Shown here one piece after another: positions 35,215-44,359 of a stretch of DNA of 64,000 nt (the stretch's first letter is position 1; each line of letters starts with the position of its first letter). The stretch spans positions 122,574-186,573 of the forward strand of contig CAMYXF010000005.1 of the NCBI GenBank assembly GCA_947303185.1. The letters run 5' to 3'. The notes below the pieces were generated by a model. It was not told the DNA's origin and did no database searches. It saw only the letters and a list, made by a program, of their open reading frames with translations. Origin of the DNA: an uncultured Clostridia bacterium. Its GTDB lineage: Bacteria > Bacillota > Clostridia > Saccharofermentanales > Saccharofermentanaceae. Both the position numbers and the translations under genes were made by a program.

Positions 35215-37611
35215 GTGGCAGATTCAAAGTCTAAGGAACGCATCTCCAGATCAAAGGTCACGCGTGGAAAAAGATATATCCGCGTGTTCATGATCTTTAT
35301 CCTGCTTGCAGTTATCTCTGTTATTGCAGGTATGTTTTTGAGCATCACCATGTTCACCAAATATGCGAAGGCATATAGAGAAGATACGCTTGCCAAAGCA
35401 GCAAGACTTGCCGCATCTGTTGTAAATCCATATAAGATGGACGATTGGATCGAAAACGGTCCGGATGCGGAATTTGAGCGCACTGAAGAAGAACTCCAGC
35501 ATATTCTCGACAACACACCGTTCCTTCAGAATATGTATCTGGTACAGATAGATAAAGACGGTTTCCATACTTTATCAGCGCTTACAACGAACGATTCTGA
35601 AATCCGCCATAACGCGAGAATGCAGCCTGCCGACATAGAGTTCGGCGAGGTCTTCCCTTTCGATCCTGCTTTTGATGATTACGTTCCGACTTTCCTTGCG
35701 GGCGGAAGAGTCGAAGTCATTGAGATCAAAAATGAAAGAGGCTGGAGCCTTATCGCATACGAGCCGATTTACACGCATCTTAATGAGTGCAAGGGTTACG
35801 TCGGCATCGACATTTCGCTTAACGGTATCAACAATTACATTAATACTTTCACAGTATGGGTATCGATAATCTGCATCATCTTCCTTTGCTGCATCGGACT
35901 TTTCGGAGTTCTGATTACTGCATATGCACGCCGCGCCGATGATCTCGACGTTACAGCCGAACAGCAGGAAAGAGAACAAAAGCTCCTTCAGGAACTCATC
36001 GAATCTTACGCTCAGGTGGTCGACGCCAAAGACCCTTACACGAATGGTCACTCATCACGAGTTGCGGAGTATGCCGTCAAGATCGCAGAGCTCGCCGGCA
36101 AGAGTGACGAGGAATGCCAGCAGATCTACTTCACTGCCCTTCTCCATGACGTAGGAAAGGTCGGCATCCCGGACGCCATTATCAACAAGCCCGGCAAACT
36201 CACTGAAGATGAATTCAACATCATCAAGCAGCATCCCGAAAAGGGTAACAGAATTCTCTCCCAGATCGACGAGTTCTCTTACCTCAGCGTGGGCGCACAC
36301 TTCCATCACGAGCGTTACGACGGTAAGGGCTATCCTAACGGACTCAAGGGTAAGGATATTCCTGAGATTGCAAGAATCATCGCATGCGCTGATGCATACG
36401 ATGCCATGACTTCCAGAAGAAGTTACCGTGATCCCATTCCGCAGCACATCGTAAGAGAAGAATTCGTTAAGGGTATCGGCACGCAGTTTGACCCTGAATT
36501 TGCAAGAAACATGCTCCACCTCATCGACCTTGATGCCGAGTATGCCATGAAGGACCGTGGTGAGAACAAAGAGATCCGCGACAACAACCAGCTGCTTCTC
36601 ACTTACCATAGAAGCGCCGTGGCTCCGGGCATTCTCCTAAGTGTCAACATGACAACGATCAAGCTGACCGTCAATCCCGACAGCCCTACTTCAAGAAATA
36701 CTCCGAAGCCTTCGCTCGTTCTTTTCGATTCATTGGACGGACACATCCATGAGCTCGAAAAAGACAAGAAGGAAATGCTCGATTTCGAATACGGCGAGAT
36801 CTGGTTCGGCGGCAGACATTCCGTCGCCGGCGCACGCAAGATAGAGTCAACTACTGAGGAAGGTTACAACGCATCCAAGGGCAAATACACCATCGAAGCA
36901 GTCAGAATCAAAGACCATGCTCTCGTAAGGATCAAGGGTAGCAACGGCAAGGAATTTGAGACCATCGTGGCTCTCCCCGACAGCTCAAGATTCGTATATC
37001 TGGGCCTCACAGGTGAGCACTGCCTCTTAACCGACATTGATATCACAAAGTCAGAAAACGAATTGCCTGAGAGCTACATCCCGAGAATCGCTGAAGAGAT
37101 CAGCTATATCGACGGCCCCGAAGGCGATATTCCGAACGTTGAGATGGACGGCTACAGGACTGATTCGACGAAGGGAATCCTTCTTAAAGACAACCTCACG
37201 GTATCTTTCCATACCATGAGCCTTCCTACCGCAAGACTCGTATGGCACTGCCCGTTCATAAGCATCTTCTCATCCAATGACGGCACCATAGGCGGCAAGA
37301 ACTTCCGCGAATTGACGCTCATGAGACTCGACGGCGAATGCTGGGAAGGCGACCCCGTATGTTCGATGGAACTCAAGGTGACAAAGACCTCCGACTTCAC
37401 AGACTGGAACACCTGGAAGGCTTATAACCACACAGGTTACGACGTTACGGTAAACGTCTTAAGAGATGGTAATAAGATCCACACCACAACAACAAACGGC
37501 GGCATCTCGGTCCATGCCACTACGATATTGAATGGTGATGTTGATCCTATCTACGTTGCGCTTACGGGTGACCAGTGCGCGATCACGAACATCAAGATAA
37601 GAAACGCATAA
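35215..37611 (+). CDS. HD-GYP protein with CACHE-like sensor and duplicated C-terminal beta-domain
   Basis: A 798-residue protein starting at GTG. Helix 1 (about 22-45) and helix 2 (about 212-238) flank an extracellular sensor domain. The HD-GYP domain (about 260-460) has LLHDVGKVGI, HHERYDGKGYP and ADAYDAM, so cyclic di-GMP hydrolysis is likely. About 330 further residues follow. They seem to hold two beta-rich domains, each ending alike: YLGLTGEHCLLTDIDI near 600 and YVALTGDQCAITNIKI at the end. This cytoplasmic tail is unusual for the family. The ribosome site (AGGG, 10 nt) is weak. Confidence 0.85.
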   Translation: MADSKSKERISRSKVTRGKRYIRVFMIFILLAVISVIAGMFLSITMFTKYAKAYREDTLAKAARLAASVVNPYKMDDWIENGPDAEFERTEEELQHILDNTPFLQNMYLVQIDKDGFHTLSALTTNDSEIRHNARMQPADIEFGEVFPFDPAFDDYVPTFLAGGRVEVIEIKNERGWSLIAYEPIYTHLNECKGYVGIDISLNGINNYINTFTVWVSIICIIFLCCIGLFGVLITAYARRADDLDVTAEQQEREQKLLQELIESYAQVVDAKDPYTNGHSSRVAEYAVKIAELAGKSDEECQQIYFTALLHDVGKVGIPDAIINKPGKLTEDEFNIIKQHPEKGNRILSQIDEFSYLSVGAHFHHERYDGKGYPNGLKGKDIPEIARIIACADAYDAMTSRRSYRDPIPQHIVREEFVKGIGTQFDPEFARNMLHLIDLDAEYAMKDRGENKEIRDNNQLLLTYHRSAVAPGILLSVNMTTIKLTVNPDSPTSRNTPKPSLVLFDSLDGHIHELEKDKKEMLDFEYGEIWFGGRHSVAGARKIESTTEEGYNASKGKYTIEAVRIKDHALVRIKGSNGKEFETIVALPDSSRFVYLGLTGEHCLLTDIDITKSENELPESYIPRIAEEISYIDGPEGDIPNVEMDGYRTDSTKGILLKDNLTVSFHTMSLPTARLVWHCPFISIFSSNDGTIGGKNFRELTLMRLDGECWEGDPVCSMELKVTKTSDFTDWNTWKAYNHTGYDVTVNVLRDGNKIHTTTTNGGISVHATTILNGDVDPIYVALTGDQCAITNIKIRNA

Positions 37612-37667
37612 CTGTTATAAAGACAGTCTGCAATATTTAAGCTGATCCATCAGCGCAATCGTGCCAA

Positions 37668-37706
37668 TAAAAAACTCTCACGGCGAGGGGAATATGCCGT
37701 GAGAGA
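37668..37706 (-). terminator. Intrinsic terminator of the 37.7-38.7 kb gene
   Basis: CTCTCACGGC (37675-37684) pairs with GCCGTGAGAG (37696-37705). On the minus strand it is followed by TTTTTTATTG. Confidence 0.88.
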
Positions 37707-37745
37707 AAAGGGGATGTATGAAGCAGTAAGACTGCGTTGTTGGTG

Positions 37746-38696
37746 TTATTTGATTCCGCAGATGCGGGTGATCCTGAGCTGAGGGTGCTTTTCGGAACCT
37801 ACGTTGATATCTACCATCCAGATATCATCTTCACCGAGATTTAAGCACTGCTTGGATGTGTTGATATCGTGACAGGTCTCGTTTTCCATGTCTCTCCTGC
37901 CTTCGGCACTCAGAGTTTTTCCGTTCATGTATTCTACGAATTCGTCTGCGTCTCTGATCTCTGTATCGTTGATCCTGATCGGATACATAATGAGGTTCTT
38001 AAGTGAATCCCAGTCCTCATTGAGGTATGCCTTACGGACGTTATATGCAATCTCTTCTACGGCGGGCTTTTCCATTGTCGTGAGCTTTCTGTAGATGCCC
38101 ATATTGCCTGTGCCGAGTTCTTCAGGAAGCTTTTCTTCTACGATCTCAGAAGGACGTGTGAGCCTGAATGTCATGCCGCGTGCGATCTCTTCGTTATATT
38201 CGTCCCACTTCATTCCGTCTTCTGTGAATGTCATTTTGCCTCTGCCGCTTGTATATATCTCGACGTCGGATATTTCGATACCGTCCTTGTTATATGTGAT
38301 GACTCTCTTTACGGCATTCTCATAATCGATGCTCATAGTCTCTTCGCTGAACTTTCCGCTCATGTACCAGATAGCTTTTGAATTATTGCTTCCGGGCCAC
38401 ACTACCGTCATTGTCGCGCTCTGAAGTCCGATGGGTTCGACGTTGATCTTGGCCCTGTCGCTGCAGTAAATGCCGGTGACGTTCATTGTTGGATTCTGGC
38501 CTTCATGTTCTTCTTCGGATCTATCTATGAAAGCTCTTGTCTCGATCGTTGTTGCTGCCGTTGCCTGAGCTGTGGGGACCTGCGCTTTAACGAGTACCGG
38601 TTCAGACTTGCCTGCAATAACTACGATAAGTGCCGACATTACGCCGATAACTGCGCCGCCTGTTAATGCCAATGCTACGAATTTTCCGTTATTCAT
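37746..38696 (-). CDS. Membrane-anchored protein with NTF2-like C-terminus
   Basis: A 316-residue protein with one N-terminal helix (residues 8-29) and an extracytoplasmic part. A central beta-rich region (about 70-190) precedes a C-terminal segment (about 205-316) that reads like an NTF2/SnoaL-type domain: VRKAYLNEDWDSLKNLIMYP, then DADEFVEYM. Function unknown. It has its own terminator and is divergent from the FMN reductase-like gene. Confidence 0.6.
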   Translation of the reverse strand: MNNGKFVALALTGGAVIGVMSALIVVIAGKSEPVLVKAQVPTAQATAATTIETRAFIDRSEEEHEGQNPTMNVTGIYCSDRAKINVEPIGLQSATMTVVWPGSNNSKAIWYMSGKFSEETMSIDYENAVKRVITYNKDGIEISDVEIYTSGRGKMTFTEDGMKWDEYNEEIARGMTFRLTRPSEIVEEKLPEELGTGNMGIYRKLTTMEKPAVEEIAYNVRKAYLNEDWDSLKNLIMYPIRINDTEIRDADEFVEYMNGKTLSAEGRRDMENETCHDINTSKQCLNLGEDDIWMVDINVGSEKHPQLRITRICGIK

Positions 38697-38917
38697 TTTA
38701 TTGCCCTCTCTTTCTCAGGTATTGTCTTGCTTGATGGCCTCATTAAAACATCCTCAGATACCGCTAACAATGAGCAATGAAATGTCCCTTTGTTGATAAA
38801 GCAACACATGGCTTTTTGCGTGTTGCCGAACGCGAAAAAAGTTCGTTTTGCATACCCGGGAAATTCTATTTTCGTTGATGTTATAATCAGATCATCAAGT
38901 CCTGCCGGAGGTTCCTC

Positions 38918-39481
38918 ATGATATTACTTATCAATGCATGCGTAAGAAGCAATTCCAGAACAAGAAAACTCGCTGATGCCCTTCTGTCAAAACTTGAAGG
39001 AGACGTCGTCGAAGTTGATCTCAGCAAGATAAGTTTTCCTGTGGTCGATGAGGCATTCCTTGCAAAGCGCGATGAACTCGAAGAGAACTGCTGCTGGGAC
39101 GATCCCATGTTCGATCTTGCAAGACAGTTTGCCGCAGCAGACCAGGTCGTTGTAGCGGCTCCTTACTATGATCTCTCATTCCCTGCTTCCCTAAAGCAGT
39201 ATTTCGAGCAGATAAATGTGCTCGGCATAACATTCGAATACAGCCCCCAGGGCATGCCCATCACAATGTGCAGGGCCTCACGTCTTTACTATGTCACGAC
39301 AGCCGGCGGCGCTTTCGTGCCTGAAGAATTCGGCTTCGGCTACGTCAAAGCACTGGCCCAGGGTTTCTACGGAATCGAAGATGTCCGCCAGGTCCGTGCG
39401 GTCGGTCTTGATATCGAAGGTGCCGACGTTGATGCAATTATGTATGAAGCAATTGAATCCTGTGGTACAATAGCGAAGTAA
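38918..39481 (+). CDS. NAD(P)H-dependent FMN/quinone reductase-like flavoprotein
   Basis: A 187-residue flavodoxin-fold protein of the AzoR/NQO-like group. The phosphate-binding loop ACVRSNSRTRKLAD is at residue 7, and APYYDLSFPASLKQYFEQIN near residue 87 is the dimer and flavin segment. VTTAGGAF near 129 matches the second flavin loop. It is probably cytoplasmic, reducing quinones, azo compounds or similar acceptors. GGAGG precedes the ATG. Confidence 0.85.
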   Translation: MILLINACVRSNSRTRKLADALLSKLEGDVVEVDLSKISFPVVDEAFLAKRDELEENCCWDDPMFDLARQFAAADQVVVAAPYYDLSFPASLKQYFEQINVLGITFEYSPQGMPITMCRASRLYYVTTAGGAFVPEEFGFGYVKALAQGFYGIEDVRQVRAVGLDIEGADVDAIMYEAIESCGTIAK

Positions 39482-39509
39482 AAAATCTTTTAGGAAAAGG
39501 GATATTACT

Positions 39510-39857
39510 ATGAGAAAAGGACCGTATTTTATAATTCAGGCTGTATTGTCTTTATTTATCTCTACAATGATCTGGTACATGTCTGAGTGCTTCCTGGATG
39601 TTGCAATCAACGTTGAAGAGCTCTCCGGCACACTGTTTTCGCCAATCATCATAATCGTCATCGGTGGCGCAATTTATCTTGCATTGACGATCGTCTATAT
39701 CGTTATCGGAGCGAAGAGAATGGACGACTGGCGCCCCTGGATGATCGCGGTTAGTATCGTAATTCACATTGCCATGTTCTTTTTAGGGTTCATGGCCTCA
39801 GCATTTTTAGCAGCAGCTACCATGCCGTTTTTGGGCGGAGAGACATACCTCGAGTAA
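39510..39857 (+). CDS. Small membrane protein of unknown function
   Basis: A 115-residue protein with three helices (about 8-28, 42-66, 75-108). It lies 28 bp after the reductase with GGAAAAGGG upstream. No motif recognised. Confidence 0.55.
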   Translation: MRKGPYFIIQAVLSLFISTMIWYMSECFLDVAINVEELSGTLFSPIIIIVIGGAIYLALTIVYIVIGAKRMDDWRPWMIAVSIVIHIAMFFLGFMASAFLAAATMPFLGGETYLE

Positions 39858-39930
39858 TGCTTGATAAAATATACTCCCGCTTGTAAAATCTATCCCTGAT
39901 GGGATTTATTACAATGGAATAAGGCATTTT

Positions 39931-40359
39931 TTGAAGATGGAAAACACAAAAGAAAAGAAGAAAAAAGAAAAGAAAATCAGCTATAAGAAGCTTCATAAGT
40001 ACGACTATATAGACAATAATTATCTGGTCGTCGACAAGAACGTTGAGAGAGCCATGTTAATGTGCGGCCTTGCAACCGGTATCTCATGCCTGTTTTTCGG
40101 AGTGCTGCCGTTCGGTGTTCTTCTCTACATGATCTCGATACTCGAAAAGACCAGCAAATACATCGCACAGTCCACGTTCATTCTCATTGTATGCGGTATT
40201 GCTATAGTAGGAAGCCTTGCAACATCCATCATCGCTAAGGTAAAGTGCCGCAAGAGCAGATGGGCCGTTGTAAATATCGTTTATATCAGCATCAATCTCG
40301 TGATCTCAGGTCTTAACACCTGGTTCTTCGTCTGGCTGATGAATACTTACGGCAGTTAA
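39931..40359 (+). CDS. Small membrane protein with lysine-rich N-terminus
   Basis: A 142-residue protein, probably from TTG 39931 (AAGG 7 nt upstream); ATG 39937 is an alternative. A strongly basic N-terminus (about 5-25) is followed by three helices. The C-terminal unit IIAKVKCRKSRWAVVNIVYI resembles IVAKVKSHKSKWALVCIILS in the 41.6 kb protein, so these are partial paralogues. Function unknown. Confidence 0.55.
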   Translation: MKMENTKEKKKKEKKISYKKLHKYDYIDNNYLVVDKNVERAMLMCGLATGISCLFFGVLPFGVLLYMISILEKTSKYIAQSTFILIVCGIAIVGSLATSIIAKVKCRKSRWAVVNIVYISINLVISGLNTWFFVWLMNTYGS

Positions 40360-40360
40360 A

Positions 40361-41173
40361 TCAGCCGAACAATCCCTTTTTGCGTCTGTAGAACGGCTCG
40401 CCTTCTGTCGAAGCCTCTGCAAGCCTGTCTGTTGAAGGAATCATGTCCAGATACATTCCCCTGGGAAGATAAGGCAGCGCGCTGTCTGCAACACCCTGAA
40501 AATATGATCTCGCATCGCCTTCTGCTTCAACTGTAAGAAGGAAGCTCTGCTCGCCTTCCTTGACCATAAGCTTGAGCCAGATCGCCTTGATGGCCTTGAC
40601 CTTCCTGGCATATGCTGAGACCGCTTCCGTCATCTGCTTCGGATAGTCTTTTGGTTCACCGAGCGTGACCTTAGTATCCTTATCGATAACCTGCTGCTGG
40701 ACCTTACCGAGCCTTGCATCCTTAACGTGCTTTATCTGGTCGATCATGCCAAAGGGCATCATGAACGCGTCGCCGAACGGGTTGATAATGACCGTTCCTT
40801 TATCGTTGCTGACCATTCCGTGAATATCATCAAACGTCATTACGAGCGTATTTACGTTGCCGTCTTTAAAAGGCTCCCACTTGCGTAGTTCATCCCAGTC
40901 CGTAAAGAAAGGCAGACACGAACTTCCGTCCTTAAGGCTGAGGCCCGGGAAAGACATTGTAGCGCCTTCAGGGAACAATGCAGTGCCGTCTGAGTTATTC
41001 TGCACGGGAGAGCCTCCGAAGTTCACTACAGCCAGGAAATGGGCATTCATGGCCATCTCTTCCGCGATCGCGTTCAGCACATCGATCTGCTCGTTCTCGG
41101 GCACCTTTCCCCTCTTATTCAAAAGTGATTTAAGCTTGGGATTTTCTATCGGCTGGTTAAGATCAGGTATCAT
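40361..41173 (-). CDS. SseB family protein
   Basis: A 270-residue protein with the SseB N-terminal domain (about 60-125, with PFFTDWDELRKW) and an SseB C-terminal-like domain (about 160-260, with IKAIWLKLMVKEGEQSFLLT). SseB was named for enhanced serine sensitivity; its molecular role is unclear. The stop lies next to the convergent membrane protein gene. No signal peptide. Confidence 0.8.
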   Translation of the reverse strand: MIPDLNQPIENPKLKSLLNKRGKVPENEQIDVLNAIAEEMAMNAHFLAVVNFGGSPVQNNSDGTALFPEGATMSFPGLSLKDGSSCLPFFTDWDELRKWEPFKDGNVNTLVMTFDDIHGMVSNDKGTVIINPFGDAFMMPFGMIDQIKHVKDARLGKVQQQVIDKDTKVTLGEPKDYPKQMTEAVSAYARKVKAIKAIWLKLMVKEGEQSFLLTVEAEGDARSYFQGVADSALPYLPRGMYLDMIPSTDRLAEASTEGEPFYRRKKGLFG

Positions 41174-41276
41174 GAGGACTTCTCCTGTTTTTGTTTTTTA
41201 TTATATCGAAAATATCTGCTTCGGAATAAAACCGTGTGCGTACATATTCCCTGTGGTTTTTAGGTTTTCGCATGTG

Positions 41277-41456
41277 CCTATAAGAATCAAATTTCTAATT
41301 TCTTATAGGTACGTTTCTAGCAAAATTTGCTTATTCTTCCGCGTATTTACCTATAAGAAATCGAAAACAGGCATCTTATAGGTACACAGTCACCATAAAA
41401 CGTGCCTATCAGGCAAAAATGTGCCTATAAGAATTCAGAAACAGAAATCTTATAGG
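41277..41456. repeat. Three hairpins built on CCTATAAGA / TCTTATAGG
   Basis: CCTATAAGAA (41277-41286) with TTCTTATAGG (41300-41309); ACCTATAAGA (41349-41358) with TCTTATAGGT (41374-41383); CCTATAAGA (41424-41432) with TCTTATAGG (41448-41456). All stems are perfect and the loops are unrelated. They lie between two divergent genes, so unlike other arrays here they do not follow a terminator. The rest of 41174-41587 shows no gene. Confidence 0.88.
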
Positions 41457-41587
41457 TCGCCGAAAAGCGTTACTAGCAATAATATCGACGATCAGAACAC
41501 AAACCGCATTTCTGCACCACTATTAATCTTTGTGACTGACAATTTAATGCGGTAAAATTAAGCAACAAAACAGAGAGGAGAACTCAA

Positions 41588-41932
41588 ATGTCCGAAGAAA
41601 AAGGTAATGCTCTGTCCAAAGTGTTTTGCGGCCTTTCAACTGCGTTTATAGTCTTAAGCGAGATTGTGTCTCCTGTCTGTATGCTTGTCTGGTTCGGTGC
41701 GGCAACACAGATGCAGCAGGACACCGAGACAATGGATATGATGCTCATATGCGTCGCCTGCTGTTTCGGAGGATTGATTTTAAGTCTCATCCTCGGAATC
41801 GTTGCGAAGGTTAAAAGCCACAAGAGCAAGTGGGCTCTCGTATGCATCATCCTTTCAGCGGTTTTCATTGTAATAGGCGTACTTGCAGCACTGTTCTTTA
41901 TCTTTGCGGCAAGCCAGTATCACTACGCTTAA
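41588..41932 (+). CDS. Small membrane protein, partial paralogue of the 39.9 kb protein
   Basis: A 114-residue protein with three helices. The AKVKSHKSKWALV loop between helices 2 and 3 is shared with the 39.9 kb protein. GAGAGGAG precedes the ATG. It is followed 17 bp later by the NUDIX gene. Function unknown. Confidence 0.6.
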   Translation: MSEEKGNALSKVFCGLSTAFIVLSEIVSPVCMLVWFGAATQMQQDTETMDMMLICVACCFGGLILSLILGIVAKVKSHKSKWALVCIILSAVFIVIGVLAALFFIFAASQYHYA

Positions 41933-41949
41933 TCTGAAGGGAAATTAAT

Positions 41950-42414
41950 ATGGGGTATATTTTCGACATCAGGAAAAAGCTTGGGCATGATCCCATCATC
42001 CTCACGGGTGCGGGCGTGATCCTCGTAAACGATAAGAAAGAGATCCTTCTTGGAAGACGCGCCGACAACGGCTACTGGGCATATCCGGCAGGATCGATGG
42101 AGCTCGCTGAGAGCTTTGAAGAGTGCGCCAGAAGAGAGACAGAGGAAGAGACCGGCCTTTTGTGCGGCGAGTTAAAGCTCCTCATGCTCAGGTCCGGCAA
42201 GGACACTTACTACGAATATCCCAACCAGGATAAGGTTTATTTTGCAGGCATCGTATACATCTGCTTCGACTTTTCAGGCGAGATGAAGGTGCAGGAAGAA
42301 GAGGTCATCGAGCAGGCCTTCTTCCCTATTGATGCCCTTCCCGACAATCTGTCACCCGGTACGATCGAAGTCGTCGAAAAGGCCATGGAATATCTGGCAA
42401 AGGAGAACAATTGA
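41950..42414 (+). CDS. NUDIX hydrolase
   Basis: A 154-residue enzyme with a complete Nudix box, starting GSMELAESFEECARRETEEE and ending TGL (about residues 47-69), matching GX5EX7REUXEEXGU. It cleaves a nucleoside diphosphate linked to another group; the substrate is unknown. Its stop overlaps the TTG start of the next lipoprotein gene, suggesting coupling. Confidence 0.93.
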   Translation: MGYIFDIRKKLGHDPIILTGAGVILVNDKKEILLGRRADNGYWAYPAGSMELAESFEECARRETEEETGLLCGELKLLMLRSGKDTYYEYPNQDKVYFAGIVYICFDFSGEMKVQEEEVIEQAFFPIDALPDNLSPGTIEVVEKAMEYLAKENN

Positions 42415-43115
42415 AAAGCTTAATGACAACATCAGTAATCGCAACAGTTCTCGCAGCAGGCTTTCTGCTCTCCTCATGCACACCCTGGCAGAAAGCTGAA
42501 CAAAAGAAGTGGGTAGACGAGATGGAAGATGCATTCCCGGAAGATACTTTCAAATATGCGGGACACCCTTCTTCGTTTTATGGAAAAAACTACAACGTCA
42601 TAACTGTGCATTCGAAAAAATATAAAACTGACGACATTGAGGTTACCGAAAAGGACGGCAAGCTCGTCAGCAATTATCTCGCTTTTAAATATGACGATGA
42701 GTTAAGAGAAGAATGGGAACGTTTATTTTACGGGCATTTCCCCTGCTCTGATTACGAAGTCTCAGCCTACAGCCAGATGCACAGAACCAACCTGTGGTAT
42801 CCGGTCAACGATATCGGCGCCGATAAATTCATCGACAAATACATGGTGTATGATTGTTTTCTGTTCCTTTACTATGACGATGAATCAGAGATCCCTTCCG
42901 AGGAAGAGATGAAGGAATATATTCTCGATTTTGTTGACGATGAACCTCATGCTTATTCGATCACTTTTTTCTATTGTGATTCCAAATACGACAGCGATGA
43001 CGTAATAAGCAACTATTATGTCGAGTATCACCTTCACATGACTGACGAAGATACAATCAAGAGATTAGACGTAAAATATCACGGTGACTCGTCGAAAAAT
43101 CACGATCTGATCTGA
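42411..43115 (+). CDS. Lipoprotein of unknown function
   Basis: A 234-residue lipoprotein from TTG 42411, with AGGAG 5 nt upstream inside the NUDIX gene. The signal peptide ends LLSSCTP. The mature part is rich in Asp and Tyr (YYDDESEIPSEEEMKEYIL). No family recognised. The 134 bp after it contain a possible long hairpin (AAATGGAGCG with CGTTCCATTT, around 43170-43220). Confidence 0.65.
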   Translation: MKSLMTTSVIATVLAAGFLLSSCTPWQKAEQKKWVDEMEDAFPEDTFKYAGHPSSFYGKNYNVITVHSKKYKTDDIEVTEKDGKLVSNYLAFKYDDELREEWERLFYGHFPCSDYEVSAYSQMHRTNLWYPVNDIGADKFIDKYMVYDCFLFLYYDDESEIPSEEEMKEYILDFVDDEPHAYSITFFYCDSKYDSDDVISNYYVEYHLHMTDEDTIKRLDVKYHGDSSKNHDLI

Positions 43116-43248
43116 TTTTCTGCACTTTGAAGGTATTATCCTCATAATTTGTCCTCTGTTTCAACGAAATGGAGCGTGCTAACCTATTCTTATCCGGTAA
43201 GTAACAGGTCGTTCCATTTGATTGTTTTCTGAATAAAGGGGATTAATT

Positions 43249-44178
43249 ATGTTCAGAAAAACCGCTTCCTTACTGCTCGTTTTTAGTATTTGTTTTTCGC
43301 TCGCATCGTGCGCATTTCCGTCAGGCATCAGGCAGGATATTCCTGAGCTTGTAAAGATGGAAGAATTTCTGGGAAAGAAAAACTTCTCTGCATATCTCTT
43401 CTACCAGGAAGAAGATAAAATGATACGTTATAACAGCAATATAACCGACAAGGAAACATACAAAGAAATGCAGAAGACCATGCGAAAAGTAGTTTCCTGC
43501 AAAGGCACCAAAGCCACAGATTTCACTGCAGATAAAATAACATACCCCGTTATCAGCCTGATTGTCAGCCCCAAGGAATTCGGTGAAGAAAACGAACCTG
43601 GAGAATCAGTCGTATGGACAAACGGATACCTGATCACCGAAGGCGGTGACGTCTATAAATGTGATATGGATTTCGATCCTATAATCAAGGAAAGCCTCAA
43701 CTTCAGAAAAGATAAATACGACAGAGAATTAACCGCAGCAACCGGCGCATTCCGTAATCTCGCAATGGCAAACGGAGAATGGAATAAGGACCTTCTGAAA
43801 CCAACGACGCCCGAAATGCTGAAAACAGCTGACAATGTAAAAGCAAAAGCAGTAAGAGAATTCGAAGATGAAAGAGGCAAATGGGTAACCATCGAATTCG
43901 ATAACTACAGCGACAAAGACTGGAAATTTTCGCACAGCCACTTCCTGTCAATCGAGATCGAAGGCGCTTATTATTCGATACCCTCCGACCCTGTCTTCGA
44001 TACCTATGCCATCGGCACTATGTCATACCAATATGCGGCATTAAAACATGACACAACGACTCAGGACTACAGACTGAATGTGTACGGTGAGATTCCGCCG
44101 GGAGACTACACTCTGCTCGTTCCTGCCGAATCGGGTAGTGATAGATGCTATGTAATGGTGGAATATTCGGTTAAATAA
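43249..44178 (+). CDS. Lipoprotein with C-terminal Ig-like domain (Big_14-like)
   Basis: A 309-residue lipoprotein (SLASCAFP). The C-terminal third (about 200-309) reads as a bacterial Ig-like domain: VTIEFDNYSDKDWKFSHSHF, YYSIPSDPVF and ending IPPGDYTLLVPAES. Such domains occur in M56-type or surface lipoproteins of Clostridia. The N-terminal part is unassigned. AAGGGG precedes the ATG. Confidence 0.65.
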   Translation: MFRKTASLLLVFSICFSLASCAFPSGIRQDIPELVKMEEFLGKKNFSAYLFYQEEDKMIRYNSNITDKETYKEMQKTMRKVVSCKGTKATDFTADKITYPVISLIVSPKEFGEENEPGESVVWTNGYLITEGGDVYKCDMDFDPIIKESLNFRKDKYDRELTAATGAFRNLAMANGEWNKDLLKPTTPEMLKTADNVKAKAVREFEDERGKWVTIEFDNYSDKDWKFSHSHFLSIEIEGAYYSIPSDPVFDTYAIGTMSYQYAALKHDTTTQDYRLNVYGEIPPGDYTLLVPAESGSDRCYVMVEYSVK

Positions 44179-44190
44179 TTCAGCCTCAAG

Positions 44191-44299
44191 AAAATTCAGT
44201 TATAAGTTCAGTTGGTAACTGATAAACAAACTGAATTTTCGGGCATTTCGAAAAATATTCAGTTCAGAATTCAGTTACTAACAGAAAAACAAACTGAAT
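44191..44299. repeat. Two ATTCAGTT hairpins, same design as at 21.9 kb
   Basis: Hairpin 1: AAAATTCAGTT (44191-44201) with AACTGAATTTT (44229-44239), enclosing TCAGTT/AACTGA (44208-44222). Hairpin 2: ATTCAGTT (44257-44264) with AACTGAAT (44292-44299). Both repeat the nested layout of the 63-bp units at 21859-22028. They lie just downstream (in the minus sense) of the terminator at 44306-44340. Confidence 0.87.
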
Positions 44300-44305
44300 T
44301 ATGAA

Positions 44306-44340
44306 ATAAAGAAGGGATGCCTCACACGAGACATCCCTTG
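44306..44340 (-). terminator. Intrinsic terminator, GTCTC/GAGGC family
   Basis: On the minus strand AAGGGATGTCTC, loop GTGT, GAGGCATCCCTT followed by CTTTATTT. It sits between convergent genes. The wobble orientation assigns it to the minus-strand lipoprotein gene. Confidence 0.83.
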
Positions 44341-44359
44341 AAAAATATAAATTCAATTA

